NCBI GenBank assembly: GCA_021775425.1
Contig: JAJFHX010000009.1
Coordinates: 1-64,000 of the forward strand
Source: Hyphomicrobiales bacterium
GTDB lineage: Bacteria > Pseudomonadota > Alphaproteobacteria > Rhizobiales > HXMU1428-3
Reading direction: 5' to 3'
DNA: 64,000 nt
The position numbers and the translations under genes are program-made. The stretch's first letter is position 1. Each line of letters opens with the position of its first letter. Positions 20,275 through 29,517 of this stretch are shown in pieces. A model generated the notes under the pieces. That model had not been told where the DNA came from and did no database searches. It saw only the letters and a program-made list of their open reading frames with translations.

Positions 20275-21091
20275 GGAAGCCACCTCCACCTTCAAGCTTG
20301 AAGGTTTTGGCAAGCTCTTCGTCGAGCTGGTCGTAGACCAGTTTTTCGTAGTCTCTAAATTCATCACTTGTGAATTCTCTTGGATAAGGCAGGTCTATAT
20401 TCTTATCCAGCTTGATGCGCCCTGGCCTTGCTGTCATGACAATGACACGAGAGGCCAGGTAGATTGCTTCCTGAACAGAGTGGGTGACGAAAACCACGGT
20501 TTTTTTATTCTTTTGCCAGATTTCCAGCAGTTGATGCTGGAGAAACCGTCTTGTGAGCGCATCAAGCGCGCCAAAGGGTTCATCCATCAGAATGACAGAC
20601 GGGTTTGTTGCAAAGACCCTTGCAATTGCGGCGCGCTGTTTCATACCGCCAGAAAGTTCATTGATGCGCTTTTCGGCAAAATCTTCAAGCCCGACCATTT
20701 TCAGATTTTCTCTGGCTATTTCATACCTTTCAGATTTTTTCACGCCGAGTTGTTCCAACCCGAAGGCGACGTTGTCTATTATATTTAGCCAGGGAAAAAG
20801 TGCGTAATCCTGAAATACCATGCCATGGTCGATATCTGGTTTTATAATCGGTTCATTGCCAACATAAGCTGTGCCCGATGTTGGAGTTGTGAAGCCGGCC
20901 AGAACATTGAGTAGCGTGGATTTACCGCAACCCGAAGGCCCGACCAGGGCAATAAACTCGCCGGGTTCAAATTCCAGATTGACCGGGCGCAGAGCTTCAA
21001 CTTCTGAAGGGCTTCCCTGATTAAAAGTCACAGCGATTTCTTTAATGGAAATTCCCTTGGTGTTCATGACTTCAGGGGTCATATCATTCAT
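20267..21091 (-). CDS. ABC transporter ATP-binding protein (SsuB/TauB type)
   Basis: A 274-residue ATPase with Walker A (GPSGCGKST), Q-loop (MVFQDYALFPWL), signature ELSGGMKQRAAIARVFA, Walker B (VILMDEPFGALD) and H-loop (VFVTHSVQEA). It belongs to the nitrate/sulfonate/taurine uptake group. The start at 21091 is preceded by GGAGGAG; an ATG at 21106 also exists. It is in an operon with the permease and binding protein, and ends in a Gly-rich tail. Confidence 0.92.
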   Translation of the reverse strand: MNDMTPEVMNTKGISIKEIAVTFNQGSPSEVEALRPVNLEFEPGEFIALVGPSGCGKSTLLNVLAGFTTPTSGTAYVGNEPIIKPDIDHGMVFQDYALFPWLNIIDNVAFGLEQLGVKKSERYEIARENLKMVGLEDFAEKRINELSGGMKQRAAIARVFATNPSVILMDEPFGALDALTRRFLQHQLLEIWQKNKKTVVFVTHSVQEAIYLASRVIVMTARPGRIKLDKNIDLPYPREFTSDEFRDYEKLVYDQLDEELAKTFKLEGGGGFHE

Positions 21092-21105
21092 CTGCTGCTC
21101 CTCCA

Positions 21106-21861
21106 TTACGCGAATTTGTTGTTTAAAAACTGAAAGACTGCATCTATCATCACGCCGAGAATGCCGATGGTGACCATGCCCACAAGAACCAGATCAGAAC
21201 GTAAAATTTCCATACCGTCCGAGATCAGATAGCCAAGGCCGACCTGTGCGGCGACGAGCTCAGCTGCGATAATGGCGGCCCAGCCGGTGCCAAACGATAT
21301 GCGAAGTCCGACGATAATGGTTGGCATGGCTGCCGGGAGGATAACTTTTGTGAACAGTGCCCAGTCATTGTTGCAACCAAGCACCTGGCCTGCGCGCACA
21401 AGAACAGGATCAACACTTTTCACACCTGAAATGGTGTTTAAAAGAATGGGGAAAAACGTTGCTATGAAAATGATAAATATTTTACCGGTTTCGCCGATGC
21501 CGAACCAGAGAATGGCGAGAGGAATCCACGCCAACGGTGAAATGGGTCGGAATAGCTCAACAACAGGATCAAGGAATTGCTCGAAACGCTTCCAACGCCC
21601 CATTGCCAGACCTAGAGGAATTGCGACGAGGCTGGAGAGCAGCCATGCTGAGATAACGCGGCCAAGGCTGGCACTGATGTGAACAAATAATTCACCTGAA
21701 ACGATCAGTTTAAAAAAGGTTTGGGCTGTTAGTAAGGGGGGAGGTAAAAGAGTGACGTGGGCGTTGGTGAAGGAAACGACTGACTGCCAGACAAGAACTA
21801 TAAATATACCTGCATATATATATGGCAAAACCGTTGAAGCTGTATTTACCTGATTATTCAT
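21106..21861 (-). CDS. ABC transporter permease (SsuC/TauC type)
   Basis: A 251-residue inner-membrane protein with about six hydrophobic segments and the permease signature region SPLAWIPLAILWFGIGETGKIFIIF and the EAA-like loop VLGCNNDWALFTKVILPAAMPTIIVGLR. The start at 21861 has GGGGAG just upstream. It is coupled to the ATPase gene (1-nt overlap with the ATPase's upstream start). Confidence 0.92.
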   Translation of the reverse strand: MNNQVNTASTVLPYIYAGIFIVLVWQSVVSFTNAHVTLLPPPLLTAQTFFKLIVSGELFVHISASLGRVISAWLLSSLVAIPLGLAMGRWKRFEQFLDPVVELFRPISPLAWIPLAILWFGIGETGKIFIIFIATFFPILLNTISGVKSVDPVLVRAGQVLGCNNDWALFTKVILPAAMPTIIVGLRISFGTGWAAIIAAELVAAQVGLGYLISDGMEILRSDLVLVGMVTIGILGVMIDAVFQFLNNKFA

Positions 21862-21880
21862 AACTCCCCTTTCAATCATC

Positions 21881-21920
21881 AAAAAACCGCCCTGCGATGG
21901 ATCACAGGGCGGCAATTTTT
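21881..21920. terminator. Strong hairpin between binding protein and permease genes
   Basis: CCGCCCTG and CAGGGCGG form an 8-bp GC stem with a 10-nt loop, flanked by A and T runs on both sides. On the minus strand it would terminate most transcription after the binding-protein gene, a common way to make more binding protein than membrane components. Confidence 0.85.
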
Positions 21921-21925
21921 TTTAA

Positions 21926-22924
21926 TTATTTTATTGCTTCGAGTGCTTTTTTGGCAAAGCTTGGGTCAAATTTAGGATTGTCTGCTTCCTGCAATATTTT
22001 TGCATCCTTGAGGAACTTGGTGTAGCTATCAATCGTGCTTGCTTCGGGAGCAACATCCAGATTATAAACCGAGATTTTCTCTTTAATTGCGAAGCGGATG
22101 ACATCTTCGGGAAAGCCAATTTGGTCTGCCCACATTTTGATCGCTTTATCTTCATTTTTGAGAATAAAATCGATTGCCTTAACAATGGCGGTGATCAAAT
22201 CCTGAACCAGTTCAGGTTTGGCTTTGATGAAATCTTCCCTTGCGTAAACACCATTGCCGATATAGTGGCCCGCTTTGATTGGCAGGATTTTTTCAGCCTT
22301 GATCAATACTTTTGCGTTGCCTGAGGCTAAGGCTTTTGAAATATGCGGGTCCCATGTAATGCCTGCATCGACAGATTTATTTGAGACCAGCGTTGGTACG
22401 TCTGAGCCTTTGGTTTTAAAGAGCTGGACGTCTTCCACTTTTAAACCTGCGTCACTCAGAGCTTTCACCAGCAACGGGTATTGCTGTGAACCTTTGCCGG
22501 GAAAGGCGATTTTTTTGCCCTTTAGTTCAGCGACTGATTTGATGGGTGAGTCTTTTGGCAGGATAATCGCTGTTTGCTCAAGAATTGAAATGGCGAGCAA
22601 TTTGGCGGGCAAGCGGGCTGATGCGACAATTGCCGGCCCCATTCCCGCTGAAGCTATTTGCAGCTCACCGGCTGCGAGCGCTTGATTTTCCGGTGCGCCA
22701 TATGAAAATACTTTGAATTCGATTTTCACATCATGCTTTTTTTCGACTTCATCCAACGCGCCCATGGCACGTGCGATGTAAATCGGCATGGTTGCCGGCT
22801 GTGTGCCAAAATTTATTGTTTCGGCAGCTAGCAGGGCGGTGGGATTTGCAAGGTTCAGTGTGAAAACAACTGCAGCGCAGCTTATTGCTGGCCTTAAATA
22901 TTTTTTAAAAAATGCAACTAGCAT
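21926..22924 (-). CDS. ABC transporter substrate-binding protein (sulfonate/nitrate/taurine family)
   Basis: A 332-residue periplasmic protein. It has a signal peptide (hydrophobic CAAVVFTLNLANPTALLAA) and then the family pattern INFGTQPATMPIYIARAMG, NQALAAGELQIASAG, LKGKKIAFPGKGSQQYPL and VDAGITWDPHISKAL. The start at 22924 has a clear AAGGAG site. It would bind a small anionic or amide solute; the adjacent amidase suggests the latter. The upstream region holds an AT-rich inverted repeat. Confidence 0.9.
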   Translation of the reverse strand: MLVAFFKKYLRPAISCAAVVFTLNLANPTALLAAETINFGTQPATMPIYIARAMGALDEVEKKHDVKIEFKVFSYGAPENQALAAGELQIASAGMGPAIVASARLPAKLLAISILEQTAIILPKDSPIKSVAELKGKKIAFPGKGSQQYPLLVKALSDAGLKVEDVQLFKTKGSDVPTLVSNKSVDAGITWDPHISKALASGNAKVLIKAEKILPIKAGHYIGNGVYAREDFIKAKPELVQDLITAIVKAIDFILKNEDKAIKMWADQIGFPEDVIRFAIKEKISVYNLDVAPEASTIDSYTKFLKDAKILQEADNPKFDPSFAKKALEAIK

Positions 22925-23022
22925 CTGACTACTCCTTTTGGGAATGGTGGTCATTTCTGCCGCATTTTCGGTGCCAGACAAAGCGGCAGCTTAAAGAGTG
23001 CCACCTATCTGTGATGGACTAC

Positions 23023-23037
23023 TAAATGCAGTATTTA
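23023..23037. promoter_or_regulatory. Inverted repeat upstream of the binding-protein gene
   Basis: TAAAT-GCAGT-ATTTA, 5-bp arms, sits ~100 bp upstream of the binding-protein start and downstream of the IclR gene. A possible regulator site, weak on its own. Confidence 0.3.
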
Positions 23038-23073
23038 ATTTATAACAAGGAGTGTCAATCATTTTTTATGACG

Positions 23074-23871
23074 TCACGTCTCAATTTTTGATATCGGCAT
23101 TTGATGGTTGGCAAACATGGCTTCGCCAATGCGGGCAGCTGCATCATGGAGTTTAGGTAAGTCATCAATGGCATTATCAATTGAATAGCGAGGAACCGGT
23201 GCGTGAACACCAAGGCCGGCAACGATCTCGCCGCCCGGGTCTCTTACCGGTACGGCCAGTGCAACAAGGCCGATTGAATCTTCCTGATTATTGATTGAGT
23301 ACCCTTGTGCGACGATCTGATCGAATTGCGCTTCAAGTAATTCAGGTTCTGTCAGTGTGAATTTAGTGAATTTTTTTAAGCTGGCAGATTGTAAAATCAA
23401 CTGGCGCTGGTCATGTTCGAGGTGCGCAAGCAATAATTTCCCAATTGCCGTACAATGGACTGGAACATGGCTGCCAGCCTTTAATTGCACCCTTAATGGC
23501 CAATCACACTCTGCACGATCAACATAAATGATCTGCTGTCCATCCAGCATGCCGACATTGCAGGTCTCTTTAATTTCTGCAACCAGTTTTTCCAGAATGG
23601 CATGTGTGCCGCGTGTTGTCAGTGCGGAAGATATTGTGTTCAGTGCCAAAGTGCGCAATCTTTCACCGGCATAATATCGTTCTCGCGTGGCGTCTCTTTG
23701 CAGCAGGCCCAAATCTTCCAGCTGACGCACGACACGGTGCACGGTCTGACGAGGTAAATTCAGTTCATGTGCGATATCGACAATACCCAGAGGGCGCAGA
23801 TCCTGTGTGATGGTTTCAAGAACGGCGAGCGCTTTATGGATGGCTGAATTTGTTGAATCTTGATTGCTCAT
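23074..23871 (-). CDS. IclR-family transcriptional regulator
   Basis: A 265-residue IclR regulator: an N-terminal winged helix (LGIVDIAHELNLPRQTVHRVVRQLEDLGLL) and a C-terminal effector domain with VGMLDGQQIIYVDR and VPVHCTAIGKLLLA. It is immediately upstream of, and in the same direction as, the ABC-amidase operon, so it most likely regulates it. Confidence 0.9.
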   Translation of the reverse strand: MSNQDSTNSAIHKALAVLETITQDLRPLGIVDIAHELNLPRQTVHRVVRQLEDLGLLQRDATRERYYAGERLRTLALNTISSALTTRGTHAILEKLVAEIKETCNVGMLDGQQIIYVDRAECDWPLRVQLKAGSHVPVHCTAIGKLLLAHLEHDQRQLILQSASLKKFTKFTLTEPELLEAQFDQIVAQGYSINNQEDSIGLVALAVPVRDPGGEIVAGLGVHAPVPRYSIDNAIDDLPKLHDAAARIGEAMFANHQMPISKIET

Positions 23872-24204
23872 AGATATTTTTTAATTCTCATTCATTATCA
23901 GATTATTTGAAATTCTGTTACTTAACGTAACAAATTTTACCAGTCAGTTAAAGTCAGCATTTTTAATGCAGCTTTCATAGTTCATGTTCTGATTCTGCCT
24001 GACCTCGACGCATGGCCTGCCTGTACATTTTCACGTGCCCGCTGATATTGAAAAAAATTATTATTGAATCTTAACTTTCGATTGGTTCAGAATGTCAATG
24101 GGCTGGTGAGATCAGATATTTTAATTTGCTTCATGCATTTCATCTTGGTAATGATCAGTAAGGCATATCAAACTTTGGTCTATCAATTGCAAGGGGTAAA
24201 ATTG
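23872..24204. other. Intergenic region between IclR and aldolase genes
   Basis: About 330 bp without a supported gene. The frame upstream of the aldolase start lacks a ribosome-binding site. It holds the inverted repeat at 23916-23932. Confidence 0.5.
23916..23932. promoter_or_regulatory. Inverted repeat upstream of the IclR gene
   Basis: TGTTAC-TTAAC-GTAACA, perfect 6-bp arms, 5-bp spacer, 45 bp upstream of the IclR start. A plausible autoregulatory operator. Confidence 0.45.
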
Positions 24205-25098
24205 ATGATTAATGGTTGTATTCCCGTTCTGGTCACTCCTTTTAAGGCCAATAAGGAGATTGACTATGAAGGGTTGAACAATCTTGTTGCGTATTTTATT
24301 GATCAACAAGTTGAAGCGTTATGGGTACTTGGAACTGGCTCTGAAGATATGGCCATTCCGTATAAGAAGCGTCTGGATCTGGCCGTCTATCTCTCTCAAA
24401 ATTTTTCAAAGAAGATAAAACTCCTTGTTGGAAGCAGTTTTTTTTCATTTGAAGAAAGTGTTTCCTTTATCAAGGATCTTTCCGATCTTGATTTGCATGC
24501 CATCCATTACATGCCGTATCAGCCTTTGATCGGGCTGGAGCAATTAAAAAGAAATTATCTGGCATTGGCTGAACTCACCGATTTTCCTATCTGGCTTTAT
24601 ACTTCTGATAACTGGGCAAGAAAAATCCCTCCCGAATTTTTAGCCAACTTTGCCACTCATGATGGTTTTGGCGGTTGTAAGTACAGCACTGCCAATATTG
24701 TTTCGATGGAAAAGGCGCTGCGTTATAACTCGGCGAATTTTCAGGTTATCCCTGCTGTGATTAAACAGCTGGTGCCTTCACTTGCGTTAGGGGCAAAAGC
24801 GGCGACCACTGTTGAAGCCAATATACACCTTGACCGGATCAATGAGATTTATAAAGCGTTTTATAGTGGTGAGATTGAAAAATCAGCCCGGCTCCAAACT
24901 GAATTAAATCAGCTTATGGAGCGTTTATCATGCGAAGCCGCTCAGCAGAACTTTTTAAAGACCGCTGAGATTAAAGGCATTCTTGAAAAATTGGGCATTT
25001 GTGAGAGATGGGTCGCGACGGGGCTACAGGACATTTCTGATTATGACCTGGAGGCAATATTTAAAATTTATTCTGACGAAAACGCAACGGCTCAATAG
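24205..25098 (+). CDS. DapA/NanA-like (beta/alpha)8 aldolase
   Basis: A 297-residue member of the dihydrodipicolinate synthase / N-acetylneuraminate lyase family. The start MINGCIPVLVTPF and the GTGSED motif (GTTGE in DapA) are typical. The Schiff-base Lys is in GFGGCKYST. The catalytic Tyr region is WLYTSDNWARK, unlike the YNxP of true DapA. It heads the NeuB/NeuA-like cluster, so it probably works on a sugar-acid rather than in lysine synthesis. Start 24205 chosen (AAGGGG upstream) over the longer open frame. Confidence 0.75.
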   Translation: MINGCIPVLVTPFKANKEIDYEGLNNLVAYFIDQQVEALWVLGTGSEDMAIPYKKRLDLAVYLSQNFSKKIKLLVGSSFFSFEESVSFIKDLSDLDLHAIHYMPYQPLIGLEQLKRNYLALAELTDFPIWLYTSDNWARKIPPEFLANFATHDGFGGCKYSTANIVSMEKALRYNSANFQVIPAVIKQLVPSLALGAKAATTVEANIHLDRINEIYKAFYSGEIEKSARLQTELNQLMERLSCEAAQQNFLKTAEIKGILEKLGICERWVATGLQDISDYDLEAIFKIYSDENATAQ

Positions 25099-25174
25099 AG
25101 GCATTTTGAGCCCGTGCTGAACGTCTTTACATAAATTTTAATGGTCATATTTAAAAGCTGGGGTATTTTTTATT

Positions 25175-26227
25175 ATGCGGACGAGAGAATTTTCGATCGG
25201 GCAAACAACGATCAATGATGAGCTTAGAACTTATGTGATTGCTGAAATTGGTCATAATCATCAAGGTGATCTTGAGCTTTGTAAAAAAATGTTTCGTGAA
25301 GCGGCCCGTTGCGGTGCCGATGCGGTCAAACTTCAGAAACGATCAAACCGGGATCAGTTCACGAAGACAGCCTATGATGCTATTTACAATTCTGAGCAAT
25401 CTTTTGGTCGCACTTATGGAGAACACCGCGAATTTCTTGAGTTTGGTTTAAGTGAATACCAGGAATTAAAAACTTTTGCGACTGAGCTTGGTGTTGATTT
25501 CATGGCAACCGCGTTTGATATTCCAAGCCTTGAATTTCTGATTGAACTCGATATTGATGCGATCAAACTTGCCTCTGGGGATATCGTCAATATTCCACTA
25601 CTCACACGGGCCTCGGCAACAGGCATTCCTGTTATTGTAAGCACTGGGGCAGCTACTATTGAACAAGTGCAGCAAGCATTTAAAATTCTCAAAAATGGTC
25701 GCTCAGATTTTGCGATATTACAATGTACATCCGGTTATCCGGCTGACTACAAAGAGCTGAATATTCGCGTTATCGAAACTTACCGGGACTTATTTCCAGA
25801 CACGGTGATTGGTTTTTCTTCGCACGAAAATGGGGTGAGCATGCCTTTGCTGGCTTATGCCCTTGGTGCGCGCATCATTGAAAAACATTTTACCATAAAC
25901 CGGACGATGAAAGGCACTGATCAGGCATTTTCATTATCGCCTTCTGGCCTGACACGATTGTGCCGGGATTTAGAAAGAGCTCATGTGGCCCTGGGGGATG
26001 GGGTGAAGCGGGTTTATGACTCAGAAATTCAACCAATGAAGAAACAGAGAAAATCGATTGTTGCAGCGAGAGAACTGCCGCAAGGCCATATTCTCGCTTC
26101 GGATGATCTTGCTTTTAAAGTGCCGAATGAAGGCTTATTGCCCTCTGACTGTCATCTCTTAATCGGCAAAGCCATTAACAGAGCCATCAAGACTGATGAT
26201 TACATCATGCTTTCGGATGTTGGATAA
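25175..26227 (+). CDS. NeuB-like sialic/nonulosonic acid synthase
   Basis: A 350-residue enzyme condensing PEP with an N-acylhexosamine. The N-terminal TIM barrel has YVIAEIGHNHQGD, GADAVKLQKR and STGAATIEQVQQA. The C-terminal antifreeze-like (SAF) domain starts near KQRKSIVAARELPQGHI and ends DDYIMLSDVG. It belongs with the CMP-sugar synthetase in the same operon. The sugar (sialic, legionaminic or other) cannot be deduced. Confidence 0.85.
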   Translation: MRTREFSIGQTTINDELRTYVIAEIGHNHQGDLELCKKMFREAARCGADAVKLQKRSNRDQFTKTAYDAIYNSEQSFGRTYGEHREFLEFGLSEYQELKTFATELGVDFMATAFDIPSLEFLIELDIDAIKLASGDIVNIPLLTRASATGIPVIVSTGAATIEQVQQAFKILKNGRSDFAILQCTSGYPADYKELNIRVIETYRDLFPDTVIGFSSHENGVSMPLLAYALGARIIEKHFTINRTMKGTDQAFSLSPSGLTRLCRDLERAHVALGDGVKRVYDSEIQPMKKQRKSIVAARELPQGHILASDDLAFKVPNEGLLPSDCHLLIGKAINRAIKTDDYIMLSDVG

Positions 26228-26272
26228 AGGCAACCGATTTGCTCAGTCATTTATTATTTAGGGAGTGTTTTT

Positions 26273-26701
26273 ATGAGTGTTGATTTATCGAAAATTTTTT
26301 TATCCCCTGAAGACATGGGCCCAAGAGACTGGGGAACAGAAACACTGCTCGCGCTTGTTCCGAATAAATATTCGATGAAAAGACTTTTTGTCAAAGCCGG
26401 ATCAAAAGGTGGGCTTCAGTATCATCAGTTAAAAGATGAGTGCGGTGTGATGATATCTGGCGAAATGATCATCAGATATAAAGACGAAAACGGCGAACTG
26501 GCTGAGCGTATTGTGAAAGCGGGGGATAGTTTTCACTTTCCACCGGGGTTCATTCATCAGGAAGAAGCCATCACTGATTGCGTGCTGATTGAAGCCTCAA
26601 CTCCTCATTTTAATGACCGGGTTCGAGTCGAGGAAGAATTCGGGTTGCCAAAGGGTGAAGGACTTCCTTCTACCAAAAGAGATGAGATTATTACTCGTTA
26701 A
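26273..26701 (+). CDS. Cupin-domain protein
   Basis: A 142-residue single cupin. Beta-barrel motifs QYHQLKDECGVMISGEMIIRY and AGDSFHFPPGFIHQEEAI contain candidate metal ligands (HxH-like, E and a distal H). It starts after GGGAG. Its position between neuB and the GT-like gene suggests an accessory sugar-modifying or isomerase function, not provable here. Confidence 0.75.
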   Translation: MSVDLSKIFLSPEDMGPRDWGTETLLALVPNKYSMKRLFVKAGSKGGLQYHQLKDECGVMISGEMIIRYKDENGELAERIVKAGDSFHFPPGFIHQEEAITDCVLIEASTPHFNDRVRVEEEFGLPKGEGLPSTKRDEIITR

Positions 26702-26781
26702 GTTGTCAGACAAAAGCTTTAATCTAGGAAGTTTTCATAATGGAGGATGGACAGTTTAAAGTTAGAATATGAGAAAGAATT

Positions 26782-28053
26782 TTGCCGAAAGTCTTGTTCA
26801 GTTTTTTTTATCCCGATTACAGGGAGTTAGAGTGGGCCCAACCGATAATTTGGTATCTGCTGCGTCATGGCTTTTCTGTCGAAGTTCTTTTGCCTGTCAG
26901 CCCCAGTCATAGCCGACAAGTTGAGGCTCTGAAATGGCTGAAAAAAAATGATGTGAAGGTCATTTTTGCAAATGATGTTTTTGTTGCTGAGAATTCCCTT
27001 TTAAGATTTTTCACAGGCATTGGCTCACCACTTGAAAACAAGTTCAAATGGTATCATCAGATAGTTAAGCAACTGGTAAATCCGACAAGTTATTTTCATA
27101 GAAAAATGACCTGGGCTGGAAAAAGATATATAAATCTTTTTTCCTCATACCTGAAACATGTCGACTATGTTTTTATAACCCCTGCCGCATTTCAGGGCTG
27201 CCGGAAATATTGCATGGCCGGGATTATTGCCAAGGCTGTTGCAAATAGCAAAACGGCCATTGTGGAATATCCATTATCTGCCATTAATGTATTGAAAAAG
27301 GCTGACCGTGTCCCCTGTTTAAAGGTTAAAAACTTTAGACAAACGGACCACTCCACTCTCCCTCAATCAGAGATTAAATATTTTAATATTGGCATTTTGC
27401 GGTACACAAAAGACTGGGTGGAATATTTAAAATCAGAATATGCCACGATCAAAGAACTAACAGTAACGGGTAAGCCGAAAATCCTGGTTGGTCTTAAAAA
27501 CCGCACCAGTTATCTGCAGGCGCTCACAACTGAAAAAGAACTGGCAAAAATCAGAGGGCGGATTTTGCGGGACCTTATTGAGGACGGTTACTTTCCCATT
27601 GTCAAACCCCATCCTGGCATTCGGCCAGAGGAACTGAGGGATGCCTATCAGGGTATTAACCAATCTGACTATAAAATTTCTGATCTGCCGCTAACCGCGC
27701 TCACTCACTGTTCTGATTATGTCGCATTTGAAATGGTTTCAAGCGGGATATTTGAAGTTATCGCTGCGGGTAAACCGGTGATCTGGCTGGGTGATTATTT
27801 TATAAACCAGACTGACCTCTCCTCAAGAGATGATGTGATTAACAGGTTAATTGGCACTGGCATTCCAAAACAATATTTTGATTTTATACGTTTTCAGGTG
27901 CCAAAAGAAATTGATACGACTAAATGCAATCAAAATGAATATCAAAAACTTTATGAAACGATGCATATCGCCCATAGCCTCGCTGGTGTTCTCAATCCTG
28001 TTAAAGACTATCTGATGCAGATTAGAAAAGTTAAACAAAATGAAAAAGCGTAA
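26782..28053 (+). CDS. GT-B-like surface polysaccharide protein
   Basis: A 423-residue protein with a TTG start (MPKVLFSFFYPDYRE-like N-terminus after GAGAAAG); no in-frame ATG fits. An N-terminal Rossmann-like half is followed by PIVKPHPGIRPEEL and a C-terminal nucleotide-binding half (DYVAFEMVSSGIFEVIAAGKPVIWLGDYF). The KPHP motif and this layout are seen in capsule GT-B enzymes such as CDP-glycerol transferases and KpsS-like proteins. I do not recognise the exact family, but a glycosyl or glycerol-phosphate transferase fits the cluster. It overlaps the next gene by 14 nt. Confidence 0.55.
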   Translation: MPKVLFSFFYPDYRELEWAQPIIWYLLRHGFSVEVLLPVSPSHSRQVEALKWLKKNDVKVIFANDVFVAENSLLRFFTGIGSPLENKFKWYHQIVKQLVNPTSYFHRKMTWAGKRYINLFSSYLKHVDYVFITPAAFQGCRKYCMAGIIAKAVANSKTAIVEYPLSAINVLKKADRVPCLKVKNFRQTDHSTLPQSEIKYFNIGILRYTKDWVEYLKSEYATIKELTVTGKPKILVGLKNRTSYLQALTTEKELAKIRGRILRDLIEDGYFPIVKPHPGIRPEELRDAYQGINQSDYKISDLPLTALTHCSDYVAFEMVSSGIFEVIAAGKPVIWLGDYFINQTDLSSRDDVINRLIGTGIPKQYFDFIRFQVPKEIDTTKCNQNEYQKLYETMHIAHSLAGVLNPVKDYLMQIRKVKQNEKA

Positions 28054-28765
28054 CATTCTGGCGGTGTTGCCTATGAGAAGCGGCTCTACCGGCATCATAC
28101 ATAAAAATATTAGTGATGTGAACGGTTTGCCACTGTTCACCTATGCTGCGCGCACCCTTACATCACTGACATGTATCAAGGAATTTATTGTCTCAACAGA
28201 TAGCCAACGATACGCTGAGCTTGCTTTGGAGGCCGAGCTTCAAGTGCCATTTACCAGACCCCCTCATTTAGCTGACAATAAAGCCAGACTTCATTATGTT
28301 TTAAAGCACGCCCTTAATTTTTTTGATGAACAAGGTCAGCATTTTGATGCGGTTCTTTCCGTTCAGGCGACAGCTCCTTTGATCAGAGCCGCCACACTGG
28401 AAAAGATGATTGCTATCTTTCATGATACTGATTGTGAGGCAATTGGCACAGGGAGCTTTATCTCTCACGGTCATCCCTATCTGGCAAAGCAACTGGACCC
28501 GGATTCTAATATAGTTCAGAATTTTTTGGCGTTAGCCCCCGGGCAACAAAGGTACCCACGGCAGGTTCGACCTGAACTTTACTACTTTAATGGCGCTGCT
28601 TTTTTAAGGGACCGGAAGTTACTTGATCAGATAGATGATGATACAAACTGCCTCGGGCTGGAACCGAGAATGCTGCTTATTGATGAAATGGAAGGCTTGA
28701 ACATAGATAGTGAGTTTGACCTTCAGATGGCGGAAATGTTTTTGAAAAATCAGGACGTATTATGA
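28040..28765 (+). CDS. NeuA-like acylneuraminate cytidylyltransferase
   Basis: A 241-residue CMP-sugar synthetase that would activate the NeuB product. The nucleotide-binding loop reads LPMRSGSTGIIHKNI, compared with the usual PARGGSKGIPxKNI. VLSVQATAPLIRAATLEKMI and FNGAAFLRDRKLL are family-typical. The variant loop (RSGST) may reflect a divergent subclass. It overlaps both neighbours, indicating a single transcript. Confidence 0.8.
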   Translation: MKKRNILAVLPMRSGSTGIIHKNISDVNGLPLFTYAARTLTSLTCIKEFIVSTDSQRYAELALEAELQVPFTRPPHLADNKARLHYVLKHALNFFDEQGQHFDAVLSVQATAPLIRAATLEKMIAIFHDTDCEAIGTGSFISHGHPYLAKQLDPDSNIVQNFLALAPGQQRYPRQVRPELYYFNGAAFLRDRKLLDQIDDDTNCLGLEPRMLLIDEMEGLNIDSEFDLQMAEMFLKNQDVL

Positions 28766-29517
28766 TTAAAGACCAATGGGAGTTTAACGTTTTTGGGATT
28801 TATAATTACCACCACCCTGGTAAGCTCAAGATTTTTTATGACTGGCTTTTACAAAATCATCAGCTTGTTGAAGGTGATATTATTGAGGCTGGTGTTTTTA
28901 AAGGTAAGACCTTACTTTCAACCAGTTTATTACTGAAGAATATTCAGAGTGATAAACAGGTTTATGGCTTTGATAGTTTTTCTGGATTTCCGCCCATCTA
29001 CCATGAGAATGACAGGCTGGAAAAATTTCAGGACCTCCATCAAGACGGATTAATTACAGACGACCATCTGGCACGGCATAACAAGTTAAAACGATATCGT
29101 TCTGTTCTCAAACAAACTGAAATTGATGTAAAGAATATCTCTTCTTCTGAAGAATTTGTGGTCTCTGCTTATGACACTATCAAGCTGAAATCCGAGTTTC
29201 TGGAGCTGGATAATATGCAGCTTATTAAAGGTATTTTTGCTGAGACGATGCGTGAGGATGCAATGCAATCAGTCAGATTCTGTGCGGGTATTCTGGATTG
29301 TGATCTGTTTGAAAGTTATAACGTGGCTCTGGAGTTTATATGGAACAGGCTTTCTATCGGTGGCATGCTGTTCCTTGACGAATATTATTCCTTAAAATTT
29401 CCAGGTGCGAGAATAGCCTGTGATGCTTTCTTTCAGAACAAAGCGGATAAGCCTCAAATGGCTTCAGGGCTGGATGATGATTTTGAAAGATGGTTTGTCA
29501 TTAAGACGGCTGACTAG
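28762..29517 (+). CDS. TylF/MycF-like sugar O-methyltransferase
   Basis: A 251-residue SAM-dependent methyltransferase of the TylF/MycF group. IIEAGVFKGKTLLSTSLLL and VYGFDSFSGFPP form the SAM-binding region, and LFLDEYYSLKFPGARIACDAFF is the conserved metal/substrate-binding C-terminal section. It probably methylates a glycan of the cluster. It overlaps the cytidylyltransferase stop by 4 nt and converges with the membrane protein gene. Confidence 0.78.
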   Translation: MIKDQWEFNVFGIYNYHHPGKLKIFYDWLLQNHQLVEGDIIEAGVFKGKTLLSTSLLLKNIQSDKQVYGFDSFSGFPPIYHENDRLEKFQDLHQDGLITDDHLARHNKLKRYRSVLKQTEIDVKNISSSEEFVVSAYDTIKLKSEFLELDNMQLIKGIFAETMREDAMQSVRFCAGILDCDLFESYNVALEFIWNRLSIGGMLFLDEYYSLKFPGARIACDAFFQNKADKPQMASGLDDDFERWFVIKTAD

